A stretch of DNA of 64,000 nucleotides from Cunninghamia lanceolata (lineage: Eukaryota > Streptophyta > Pinopsida > Cupressales > Cupressaceae), in assembly GCA_027924645.1 (NCBI GenBank), contig BSBN01000036.1, positions 10,021,216-10,085,215 on the forward strand. The letters run 5' to 3'. Of the stretch, positions 24,831 to 34,517 are shown one piece after another. The translations under genes were made by a program, and so were the position numbers. Numbering within the stretch: the stretch's first letter is position 1; every line of letters begins with the position of its first letter. Below the pieces are notes generated by a model. It was given only the letters and a program-made list of their open reading frames with translations, did not search any database and was not told the origin of the DNA.

Positions 24831-25484
24831 AAAGTGAGCTCAGGCTCAGGGGGAGACTCAAAGAAAATCCTGTTCCCCCAGCCAAACAAGTGATGCCGGA
24901 TGTGGCACAAGATGCGGATTAAAGGGATTGCAGATATGAGTCTTGAGATGCTTCAGTCAAGTTTTCAGAGGTCCGCATGGAGTTATGGAGAAGCTGTGAT
25001 CGATCAAATAAGACCTGTTCAGGGAGATGCTCCGGTATGACAAAGGATTACAAAAGGGTCCGAAGAGATCCGGAAGTGCACTATCTTGTTCTGCGGATTG
25101 GACAGAATGTTTGGGATGTTCTTGTAATATGTTACCTCTATTTATTCATGACTGAAAGATCCAGATGATATTCACAGATCAGGACTAATCCAGGATACTC
25201 CAAGCTATCCAGACAAGGCGAACCGGAATAATGTAGGTGAAGCATTTATTGCAGACAGATATTAGGGTTCGTGGAGCAATATAAGGGATTTCTCAAAAAG
25301 TCATTTGCTCATTCTGCACTCAAGAAGAAGCGAATAGTGGAGCTCTGCAACAAGATTCATCAAGCACACCAAGGATCTCCTGCCGAAGTCATTGCATAAA
25401 GAAATCAATCCAGTCACTCCGTGCAAGTCAAAGGCGCATAAGGTATTCTCCGTTTTTCATTACCTCACTGCAAATCTTTGAAGA
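24831..25484 (+). other. Spacer between the two ORFs of the RT-less element
   Basis: No protease or pol motif. GGCTCAGGGGGAGACTC lies just after the first stop and is an additional polypurine-like site. The second ORF begins 654 bases downstream, so it may need splicing, an internal promoter or re-initiation; I cannot tell which. Confidence 0.5.
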
Positions 25485-26502
25485 ATGGCTACTTCAAACA
25501 TAGTTAAGATCTCTGATAGACCTCGCCCCTCATTCAAGAAACATCCCTACAAATCATTGGAGGTAGATCCACTAAGAGCCTTCTCTAGTGTTCCTCACGG
25601 AGTTTTACATACTGAAGACATTAGGGTTTACATACATGCAAGCATTGAGGAATTTGGGGAATTCAAATTAAGAGACCTCTATCACAAGCAACTGATAGAC
25701 AATGCTTTTGAGCTTAAACCAGAGTATAAGGATATCCAGAAGAAACAATTTGAGCAATTTATTCATTTCCCCTGCTTTGAAGAAGATGAATGGGTCCGGT
25801 ATGTACTGAGCAGGATGCATGACAACTTTCTATGGCTGGATAGACCCTGCAAGATCACAAAAGAGGCAATTAGAGCAGTAACTGGTCTGTACTCTTCCGG
25901 AGGGATACCTATCCTCAAATCTGTCAAGAACAACATTGTAACTGAGGCCACCGGATCAAAATTTGATAAGAGGGCAATGACCATTGAAGATATTTCGGAT
26001 CCGGATATCAAATATGCATCCATGATAATAGGATACAAGATCTATCACTCCAGCAGGGAGAATTCTGTATCCGGAACTGCAGTATACACTGCCTATGAAA
26101 TGCTAAGAAAGAATGCAGAATATGATCTCTGCGAACTACTGCTAAGCCAATTAATGGAAAATATACAAAAAATCAAGAAGGATAAGAAGAATTCCTTTAA
26201 GTATGGTACTCTTATTGTATGTCTATTCTTCTACTTCATGAATGAGCTACCCGGATCAAGTGGATGGGTATGGCAGAATGACAAACCTGTTGCAGTCCAG
26301 ATAAGAGACTATTTGCATGGACTTGGGGATGCAAAAGCGAGAAATATAGCTCTATGGGGATACTTCAAAAACTTTCAGAGCATGATGCAAGCAAGAGAGA
26401 GAATTCCCCAGTCTCTTGTTGAAAAATACAAAGACTCAGTGTGCTTTATGGTTGACACTGATCAATGCCTAATGGAGGCAGTGGAGCCAAGGACTGTCTG
26501 GA
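25485..26502 (+). pseudogene. Orphan ORF of the RT-less element, N-terminal part (split by insertion)
   Basis: The frame starts MATSNIVKISDRPRP and is open for 339 codons until the chromovirus insertion after 26502. It resumes in frame at 34518. The two exact segments (1,018 + 2,066 nt) give 1,028 codons including the stop, with no other break. This part looks globular: LWLDRPCKITKEAIRAVTGL, then a hydrophobic FKYGTLIVCLFFYFMNEL stretch and a helical C-terminal portion. The general pattern resembles the transposon-associated plant proteins often called putative plant transposon protein, but I cannot confirm a domain. There is no polymerase, nuclease or protease motif. Function unknown. Confidence 0.75.
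26498..26502. other. Target site duplication CTGGA, left copy
   Basis: Repeated at 34513-34517. It fixes the ends of the nested chromovirus. Confidence 0.93.
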
Positions 26503-28145
26503 TGATGTAGAGCGAAACGCAACGGAAGCTAACTAACAGGAAGGAGCTGCCAATAATACAAACAACCTAATAAAAATGTCTATCGGCTCAGCATCATCAT
26601 CATATTTCCTAGAAACACCAACAGCATCATCATATTTCGGTCGGGCACAATTATCCTCCTGCCGACTACTGTTCACCTCCTCCGCCTGTCGCCTATCAAC
26701 ATCATCATGATAATCAACGGGCGCGAACATCCTCCGGTTGCACTGTTCATCGGGCGCCAAATACAAGCGGCATCATCATGATATTCGACACCACCTTCGT
26801 CAGCAGGATATCCAAATATCCGGTTGCTCCCGATATCCTGATGACGACAACTTAACACCTTCCCTTCGATGCCCCGCTACCCGACGATACAAGCAACAGC
26901 ATCATGATCTAATTTATCCGGTTGTCTTGGAACCTCCTGATGATGCTTAACAACTTTCTGCCTACGCCGATACACCTCCTGATGATGTTTCACAACTTTC
27001 TGCCGAGAGCCTTCGCCGATACCTAAACCCTTAGCGACGACAGGATCAATATGCATAGGGGAATAGCTCAATATCCTGATGACAATGACGTCATATCCTG
27101 ATGACGATGACGTCACACATCATCCTGATGAACTCTTCAATACTTAGACAAAAACTGAACTTTCACACCCGCATCTGTTAGCGATATGCGGATGTTGAGC
27201 TCCTCCGAGAGATGATCCTGACTGCGATATATACACTGAGTATATATCCAACTCAAAACATCCTGATGCACTTGCAACTTGCAAACTTCAACAGCTTCAC
27301 GACCCGATCCTAATGGCGATGCATTCGCAGATGACGATGCGGCTTGTTCCGGCTAGAAACGCACATGCAGACTCCTATGTATCCGTCCGCTGCATGTAAA
27401 ACACTCAGAACCGCTCTATTTCACAAGACAATGTAACGACCGGGCCGGATCACCAAAATCTAACAGTTTATCTTTCTATACCTAGCACATGAGGATGCTA
27501 GGCTGATTTACAGCATACTCCTAACTGATCTCCTAAACAATGCAATGCATAAACAGAAAACACAAATGCAACCTAAGCTATGATACAGGACCATTCCACC
27601 GATTTGCAGGATCAACCGGTGGAAGGGTTGAAAATACCCATCTACTTGCAAACGGAAAGGAAATCAACACAGATACAACTGATACAACCAGATACTGCAA
27701 AAGATGAGATCTTATTCAATTGAAATTCAAAAGTCCTGAATACAGATTCACAATGTCTGAACTGCTCTCAACTCAACACCAATACATCTATCAACATCAA
27801 TCTCAATATCAATATGAACTGTCAATATATCTAAACCCTAACAGATCGAAGGTATATATAACAAATCCTTCGAGTACTACCAACTCACTTCCCAGCGGCT
27901 GGGAGCTTCCAAGCGACTGGGAGAGAGGACAGCTCAGATAACCTTATCCCGATCTCTAACTGCCTACACATACTCCTATGCTGATCTAATACATAGCATC
28001 GGTCCAATGGACCTTATTACATGCTAAAGTCAAACATACTAAAAATAGGCTATCCTGTCATCATACTGATAATTATCCTATATCCTGATCATGTATGTCA
28101 TCATGCGGACCTATATCCTGATCATGTGCGGGTGCTCCTGCACCA
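26503..28145 (-). repeat. 3' LTR of the chromovirus
   Basis: Plus-strand limits TGATGTAGAGCG to GCTCCTGCACCA. Contains two TGACGTCA palindromes, TATA-like runs near 27225-27252 and 27850-27858, and repeats of TATCCTGATCATG near its inner edge. Confidence 0.95.
27086..27115. promoter_or_regulatory. Paired TGACGTCA palindromes in the chromovirus 3' LTR
   Basis: TGACGTCA at 27086-27093 and 27108-27115, 22 bases apart. This is the core recognised by bZIP/TGA-type factors. An identical pair lies at 33453-33460 and 33475-33482 in the other LTR. Confidence 0.6.
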
Positions 28146-31100
28146 TACTCCCCAAAAGAAGAAATCTCAAGTCCACTTGAGATGAGAGTATCAAGGTCGG
28201 CACCATGTTTCTGTATCTGTTCTACAGTCATCCATACGGCTTCAGAGTTCGGCTGTCCCTTCCAAGAGACGAGGTACTCCAAGTACTTTTTGTTCCTGGT
28301 CTGTTTGACCACTCTAGTGTCCAAAACCTGCTGTAACTGTGGGGGATCATGTTGAGGAATGTCTTCAGCAACTGTGTCCTGTAGGATATCCTGATCTGCA
28401 TCTGGATTAGCCTTGTATGGAGTTAAATCACATACATTGAAGATAGGAGACAAACCGAGATCAGGTGGGAGTTGGATCTCATAAGCATTTTGTCCATGCT
28501 TTTGCAAAATCTGACATGGTCCAACTTTCTTTTGCATGAGCTTAGTATACTTCCCCTTAGGGAGCCTGTCTTTCTTCAAGTGAACCCAAACCAAATCTCC
28601 AACAGCAAATTGAACATCCTTCTTTTTCTTATCAGCATATTCCTTATATTTCAATGTGGTTTGCTGGAGTTGGGTCTTGACCTGATCATGAACTTCTTTG
28701 ATGGCTTCAGCAAAAGCTTCTCCATCTGCACTAACAGGATCTGCTGTAGGTAGATCGCGCAACTCCAAAATTCCCCTGGGATGCATTCCATACACTACCT
28801 GAAAAGGCGATTTCCCTGTGCTCCTGTTGACAGTATCATTATATGAAAACTCAGCTTGAGACAGAATATTGTCCCACTTCTCTCCATGCTGTTTTGTCAA
28901 GCATCTAAGTAGATTCCCCAAGGAACGGTTCACTACCTCAGTCTGACCATCCGTTTGAGGATGATATGCAGAGGAAAAAGACAAATTGGTTCCCAGTTTC
29001 CTCCAAAGGGTTCTCCAGAAGTGACCCACAAACTTCACATCTCTGTCTGAAACTATGCTCAAAGGCAACCCATGAATTCTGACAATCTCCCTGAAGAATA
29101 AATCTGCAATATATGAGGCATCAGTAGTGGTTTTGCATGGCAAGAAATGTGCCATTTTACTGAATCTATCCACTACAACAAAGACACTGTCAAATCCTCT
29201 CCTGGTCCTTGGTAAACCCAAAACAAAATCCATACTGATACTTTCCCACGGTCTGGAAGGAATGGGTAAGGGCTGATATAACCCTGCATTAGTTGACCTG
29301 CCTTTAGCTTTCTGGCATATGACACATGTCTCCACAAATTTCCTGACATCTGATTGCAACTTAGGCCAGAAATAATGCCTCCTGACCAGATCAAGAGTCT
29401 TGTCTAGACCAAAATGACCTGCCATTGCTCCACAATGTTTCTCCTTGATTATATTTAATCTCATGGAACATCTTGGGATACACAACTGTCCACCCTTGAA
29501 CAACAATCCATCTTGGATCAGGAATTCAGAGAACTCAGCATGGTATCTCTCCCCAAAAGAAGTACAGACCTGATATATTTCTCCAAAATCTGCATCAGAC
29601 TCATACATGGTCTTGAGTGAATCAATACCAACACTCTCTAACTGAATCTGATTGACGGTGAGAACTCTCCTGCTCAAAGCATCTGCAACTTTGTTTTTGA
29701 CCCCTTTCTTATGCTTCAAGGTAAAAGTGAAAGCCTGCAAGGTCTCTACCCACTTCATATGTCTGTGGTTCAGCTTCTCCTGACTATTGATGAAACTCAA
29801 AGCTTGATTATCTGTGAAGACTATGAACTCCTTTGGCATCAGGTAATGCCTCCACTTCTTTAGGGACTGAACTAAAGCATACATTTCCAGATCATATGAT
29901 GAATACCTTTTCTTAGCATCATTGAGCTTTTCACTGAAAAATGCAATTGGTCTACCCTCTTGACTGAGTACTGCTCCGATGGCCATGTGACTGGCATCAC
30001 ACTCTACCTGAAAGATCTTGTTGAAATCTGGAAGTGCAAGGACTGGCTGCTGTGCCACCTTCCTCTTCAATGCCTCAAAGGAATCATCTGCTCCTTGAGT
30101 CCAAACAAACCTGCACTTCTGTCCTCCTTTGATGGTATCCAGCATGGGTGCACAAATATGACTGAACCCTCTGATGAACTTTCTGTAGAAGGTTGCTAAC
30201 CCATGGAAACTTCTGACTTCATTCATGGTCTGTGGAGTTGGCCAATTCAATATGGCGCTCACCTTCTCCTTATCCATCTGCAGCTTTCCTTGTGAAATGA
30301 CAAAACCTAAATAGGTGATCTCCTTTTTCATGAACAGACACTTGTCCAAGTTTATCATCAGCTTCTCTTCATGTAACCTCTTGAGAACCAGTTCTATATA
30401 TCTGAGATGTTCTTCTCTGGTGTTACTGAAAATCAGAATGTCATCTAAATACACTATGACAAACTTACCAATGAATTCCTTTAGAACCTCATTCATCAGC
30501 CTCATGAAAGTACTAGGGGCATTAGACAACCCAAAAGGCATAACCTTCCATTCATATAACCCTTCATTTGTTTTGAATGCTGTCTTCCACTCATCACCTG
30601 GTCTAATCCTGATCTGATGGTATCCACTCTTCAAATCTATTTTGGTAAAGTACTTAGCACTTCCCAAACAATCAAGTAAATCCTCAATTCTGGGGATTGG
30701 AAACCTATACCTGATTGTGATCTTGTTGATGGCTCTGGAATCTGTGCAAAGCCTCCAAGTGCCTTCCTTCTTTGGTGCTAGTACAGCTGGTACTGCACAT
30801 GGACTCAAACTCTTCCCAATCAGACCTGAATTCATCAATTCTTCAATCTGTCTGGCTACTTCTGCATTCTGTTCTGGGGTAAGCTTATAAGCTGCTTTAT
30901 TTGGAAGTGTAGACCCTGGAATCAAGTCTATGCAATGACTGATATCTCTAACAGGTGGTAGGGATCTTGGCATTCCTTCTGAGATAACACCTTTGTACTT
31001 ATCCAATAACTCTTGGACAGCTGGGTCTATCAACCTTGGCTTCTTCTCCTTCTTGGCTTCTTGCTGTTGTTTCTTATTCACACTCATACAGGGGATCAGG

Positions 31101-32821
31101 GCATATGCAACTGCACCTTCTGCTGCTACTTCTTTCATGAACTGTTTGCCTTCCATCAGCATGACCTTCACCTCTTTTCCTTTAGACTTCTCCTCTTTCT
31201 CCTTCAATGCGAATAGTGTTACATCTATACCATCTTTAGTGATTTTATAGGTGTTTTTAACACCATCATGCTGTGCCTTCAGATCATACTGCCATGGTCT
31301 ACCAAACAAAAGGTTGCAAGCATCCATCTTGGTAATATCAAACAACAACTTATCCTTATATCCACCAATCTGGAATTCTACCCAAGCCTGCTCTTCTACA
31401 GTTGTCTGCTGACCTTGAGTAAGCCATGAGACTTTATATGGAGCTGGGTGAGGCAATCTCCTAAGCTTCAGCTTTATCACCATTTCTTCAGACACAAAGT
31501 TCTCAGTAGAACTAGAATCAATCAAAACTTTACAAGCCTTACCTCCTGCTTTGCAAGTGGTTCTGAAAAGAGATTTTCTCTGAGGGGCTTCTTTGTCAGG
31601 TACCTTCATGGTAGTCACTGTTCTTCTCATCATCAGGGACTCTCCACTTTCTGGATATCCATAATTCTCAGGACCATTCACACTCTGGAAATCATTAGAG
31701 CTGGTCCTACTTTGATTATCAGGTTCATTGACCAGATTTGTCCTCCTTTCTCCTGCTAAGCTTGTGGCCTTGTCTGGACATCTGCTGGCTATATGGCCTT
31801 CTTTGTTACAGTTATAGCATCTGATGGATCCTCTGCCCTGGGATCTTCCTCTGTAAGGTCTTCTACCTCTGAAGTTTCCTTGCTGACTGAAATTCTCTCT
31901 CTGATTCTGACCATTGTTGCCCTTGCTATTGTCTTGACTGGACTCTCCTTGATATCCCTGTCCATGTCCTCTGCCTCTGAAAGGACCTCTTCCACCTCTT
32001 TGTTGTCTTCCTCTTCCTCTGTTGTTCTGATCTTGTTTTCTCTTCAGCTTTTCTTCCACTTTCAATGCCAACTGAAAGCTTTTCTGCACTGTATCTGGGT
32101 TATGCAGACTGAGATCTTCCTGAATATTAAACCTCAGTCCATTAAGGTATCTGGCTACCTTTTCTTCTTCACTTTCTTTCACCTTTGTCTTCATACAGAG
32201 TTTCATGAACTCTTCTGTATATGAGCTGACATCTAGCTCCTTCTGCTTCAGGTTTTGCTTCCTCTTGTGTAACTGGATACTGTAATCCAAAGGAATATAA
32301 GCTTCCTTTACCAATTCCATCATCTTCTTCCATGTGGCAACTCTCCGTTTTCCTTCCTGCACTCTATCATCCTGAACAAAGTTCCACCATGTCAAGGCAG
32401 CTTCTTTCATCTTTGACTGTGCTATCTTCACTCTCTGCTGTTTTGGTATCTCCTCTGTTACAAAGAAATTGTTCAGACAGTCTATCCATTCCATCACTGA
32501 ATCAGGGTCCATCTTACCTGTAAACACTGGCAAATCCAGCTTCACATCCATGGTTCTCCTCTCCATGGCCTTGAGGGCGTTCAACAGTGGCCTCTGGTCT
32601 GCAGGAACGACCTCCTCGCTCCAATTAGGGATCTCTTCTTCTTCCCTATCATCTTCTCTACCAGAACCTACTCTGCTCCTCAACTTTGCTAACTCATCTT
32701 TCAACTCCTGATTCTGAGCCTTCACGGCCTTGCTTTCAGCAATCTGTTTCTTCACCAGAACTGCCAACTCAGCGTTGGTCATCCTTGCTGGAACCTCAGA
32801 TGTTCCTTCTTCGTCTGACAT
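28073..32821 (-). CDS. Chromovirus Gag-Pol polyprotein, intact
   Basis: This 1,582-codon ORF encodes, in order, a Gag core with an R/G-rich stretch, a CCHC knuckle (CYNCNKEGHIASRC, near 335-348), a retropepsin-like region, RT with YLDD at about 791-794, RNase H (FTDNQALSF near 1000), and integrase. The integrase has an HHCC zinc finger and a DDE core near D1196, D1260 and E1295. A chromodomain (YLVSWKG, about 1500-1560) follows. The chromodomain would steer integration to particular chromatin. The protease site reads LIDSSSTENF (Asp near 435) where D-S/T-G is usual, so Gly is Ser and activity is doubtful. The start Met lies only 34 bases from the primer site. The frame runs through the polypurine tract and ends 73 bases inside the LTR. 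Confidence 0.95.
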   Translation of the reverse strand: MSDEEGTSEVPARMTNAELAVLVKKQIAESKAVKAQNQELKDELAKLRSRVGSGREDDREEEEIPNWSEEVVPADQRPLLNALKAMERRTMDVKLDLPVFTGKMDPDSVMEWIDCLNNFFVTEEIPKQQRVKIAQSKMKEAALTWWNFVQDDRVQEGKRRVATWKKMMELVKEAYIPLDYSIQLHKRKQNLKQKELDVSSYTEEFMKLCMKTKVKESEEEKVARYLNGLRFNIQEDLSLHNPDTVQKSFQLALKVEEKLKRKQDQNNRGRGRQQRGGRGPFRGRGHGQGYQGESSQDNSKGNNGQNQRENFSQQGNFRGRRPYRGRSQGRGSIRCYNCNKEGHIASRCPDKATSLAGERRTNLVNEPDNQSRTSSNDFQSVNGPENYGYPESGESLMMRRTVTTMKVPDKEAPQRKSLFRTTCKAGGKACKVLIDSSSTENFVSEEMVIKLKLRRLPHPAPYKVSWLTQGQQTTVEEQAWVEFQIGGYKDKLLFDITKMDACNLLFGRPWQYDLKAQHDGVKNTYKITKDGIDVTLFALKEKEEKSKGKEVKVMLMEGKQFMKEVAAEGAVAYALIPCMSVNKKQQQEAKKEKKPRLIDPAVQELLDKYKGVISEGMPRSLPPVRDISHCIDLIPGSTLPNKAAYKLTPEQNAEVARQIEELMNSGLIGKSLSPCAVPAVLAPKKEGTWRLCTDSRAINKITIRYRFPIPRIEDLLDCLGSAKYFTKIDLKSGYHQIRIRPGDEWKTAFKTNEGLYEWKVMPFGLSNAPSTFMRLMNEVLKEFIGKFVIVYLDDILIFSNTREEHLRYIELVLKRLHEEKLMINLDKCLFMKKEITYLGFVISQGKLQMDKEKVSAILNWPTPQTMNEVRSFHGLATFYRKFIRGFSHICAPMLDTIKGGQKCRFVWTQGADDSFEALKRKVAQQPVLALPDFNKIFQVECDASHMAIGAVLSQEGRPIAFFSEKLNDAKKRYSSYDLEMYALVQSLKKWRHYLMPKEFIVFTDNQALSFINSQEKLNHRHMKWVETLQAFTFTLKHKKGVKNKVADALSRRVLTVNQIQLESVGIDSLKTMYESDADFGEIYQVCTSFGERYHAEFSEFLIQDGLLFKGGQLCIPRCSMRLNIIKEKHCGAMAGHFGLDKTLDLVRRHYFWPKLQSDVRKFVETCVICQKAKGRSTNAGLYQPLPIPSRPWESISMDFVLGLPRTRRGFDSVFVVVDRFSKMAHFLPCKTTTDASYIADLFFREIVRIHGLPLSIVSDRDVKFVGHFWRTLWRKLGTNLSFSSAYHPQTDGQTEVVNRSLGNLLRCLTKQHGEKWDNILSQAEFSYNDTVNRSTGKSPFQVVYGMHPRGILELRDLPTADPVSADGEAFAEAIKEVHDQVKTQLQQTTLKYKEYADKKKKDVQFAVGDLVWVHLKKDRLPKGKYTKLMQKKVGPCQILQKHGQNAYEIQLPPDLGLSPIFNVCDLTPYKANPDADQDILQDTVAEDIPQHDPPQLQQVLDTRVVKQTRNKKYLEYLVSWKGQPNSEAVWMTVEQIQKHGADLDTLISSGLEISSFGEYGAGAPAHDQDIGPHDDIHDQDIG
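28146..28160 (-). promoter_or_regulatory. Polypurine tract of the chromovirus
   Basis: The minus strand reads CTTCTTTTGGGGAGTA directly before the LTR start TGGTGCAGG. It primes plus-strand DNA synthesis in this family. Here it also lies inside the coding frame (codons SFGEY). Confidence 0.8.
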
Positions 32822-32854
32822 CCTGCTTATCTTTTCCAGAAGATCCTAACCTTT

Positions 32855-32866
32855 GCTCTGATACCA
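32855..32866 (-). promoter_or_regulatory. Primer binding site of the chromovirus, initiator tRNA-Met
   Basis: The minus strand reads TGGTATCAGAGC, three bases from the 5' LTR edge at 32870. Confidence 0.93.
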
Positions 32867-32869
32867 CTA

Positions 32870-34512
32870 TGATGCAGAGCGAAACGCAACGGAAGCTAAC
32901 TAACAGGAAGGAGCTGCCAATAATACAAACAACCTAATAAAAATGTCTATCGGCTCAGCATCATCATCATATTTCCTAGAAACACCAACAGCATCATCAT
33001 ATTTCAGTCGGGCACAATTATCCTCCTGCCGACTACTGTTCACCTCCTCCGCCTGTCGCCTATCAACATCATCATGATAATCAACGGGCGCGAACATCCT
33101 CCGGTTGCACTGTTCATCGGGCGCCAAATACAAGCGGCATCATCATGATATTCGACACCACCTTCGTCAGCAGGATATCCAAATATCCGGTTGCTCCCGA
33201 TATCCTGATGACGACAACTTAACACCTTCCCTTCGATGCCCCGCTACCCAACGATACAAGCAACAGCATCATGATCTAATTTATCCGGTTGTCTTGGAAC
33301 CTCCTGATGATGCTTAACAACTTTCTACCTACGCCGATACACCTCCTGATGATGTTTCACAACTTTCTGCCGAGAGCCTTCGCCGATACCTAAACCCTTA
33401 GCGACGACAGGATCAATATGCATAGGGGAATAGCTCAATATCCTGATGACGATGACGTCATATCCTGATGACGATGACGTCACACATCATCCTGATGAAC
33501 TATTCAATACTTAGACAAAAACTGAACTTTCACACCCGCATCTGTTAGCGTTATGCAGATGTTGAGCTCCTCCGAGAGATGATCCTGACTGCGATATATA
33601 CACTGAGTATATATCCAACTCAAAACATCCTGATGCACTTGCAACTTGCAAACTTCAACAGCTTCACGACCCGATCCTAATGGCGATGCATTCGCAGATG
33701 ACGATGCGGCTTGTTCCGGCTGGAAACGCACATGCAGACTCCTATGTATCCGTCCGCTGCATGTAAAACACTCAGAACCGCTCTATTTCACAAGACAATG
33801 TAACGACCGGGCCGGATCACCAAAATCTAACAGTTTATCTTTCTATACCTAGCACATGAGGATGCTAGGCTGATTTACAGCATACTCCTAACTGATCTCC
33901 TGAACAATGCAATGCATAAACAGAAAACACAAATGCAACCTAAGCTATGATACAGGACCATTCCACCGATTTGCAGGATCAACCGGTGGAAGGGTTGAAA
34001 ATACCCATCTACTTGCAAACGGAAAGGAAATCAACACAGATACAACTGATACAACCAGATACTGCAAAAGATGAGATCTTATTCAATTGAAATTCAAAAG
34101 TCCTGAATACAGATTCACAATGTCTGAACTGCTCTCAACTCAACACCAATACATCTATCAACATCAATCTCAATATCAATATGAACTGTCAATATATCTA
34201 AACCCTAACAGATCGAAGGTATATATAACAAATCCTTCGAGTACTACCAACTCACTTCCCAGCGGCTGGGAGCTTCCAAGCGGCTGGGAGAGAGGACAGC
34301 TCAGATAACCTTATCCCGATCTCTAACTGCCTACACATACTCCTATGCTGATCTAATACATAGCATCGGTCCAATGGACCTTATTACATGCTAAAGTCAA
34401 ACATACTAAAAATAGGCTATCCTGTCATCATACTGATAATTATCCTATATCCTGATCATGTATGTCATCATGCGGACCTATATCCTGATCATGTGCGGGT
34501 GCTCCTGCACCA
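32870..34512 (-). repeat. 5' LTR of the chromovirus
   Basis: Same length as the 3' LTR (1,643 bp), with about eleven substitutions and no indel seen. A plus-strand Met at 34388 within it makes the resumed orphan ORF look as if it started here; this is an artefact of the insertion. Confidence 0.95.
33453..33482. promoter_or_regulatory. Paired TGACGTCA palindromes in the chromovirus 5' LTR
   Basis: Second copy of the 27086-27115 pair, same 22-base spacing. Confidence 0.6.
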
Positions 34513-34517
34513 CTGGA
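34513..34517. other. Target site duplication CTGGA, right copy
   Basis: Matches 26498-26502. Confidence 0.93.

Larger units (their letters stand above)
26503..34512 (-). mobile_element. Young full-length Ty3/gypsy chromovirus
   Basis: The 8,010-bp element lies in the minus orientation with two LTRs of exactly 1,643 bp (plus-strand TGATG...GCACCA), duplication CTGGA, a tRNA-Met primer site (32855-32866) and one intact gag-pol ORF ending in a chromodomain. I count about eleven differences between the LTRs, roughly 0.7 %. It sits inside the orphan ORF of the RT-less element and so must have arrived later. Everything needed for transposition appears present, except for an unusual residue in the protease active site. 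Confidence 0.96.

Noticed and set aside
27720..27941. 73-codon plus-strand frame repeated at 34087-34308
   Set aside because: It lies in both chromovirus LTRs, antisense to the element. No protein features.
34388..34517. Met at 34388 as start of the 731-codon frame
   Set aside because: It lies in the chromovirus LTR. The true frame begins at 25485 and was split by the insertion.
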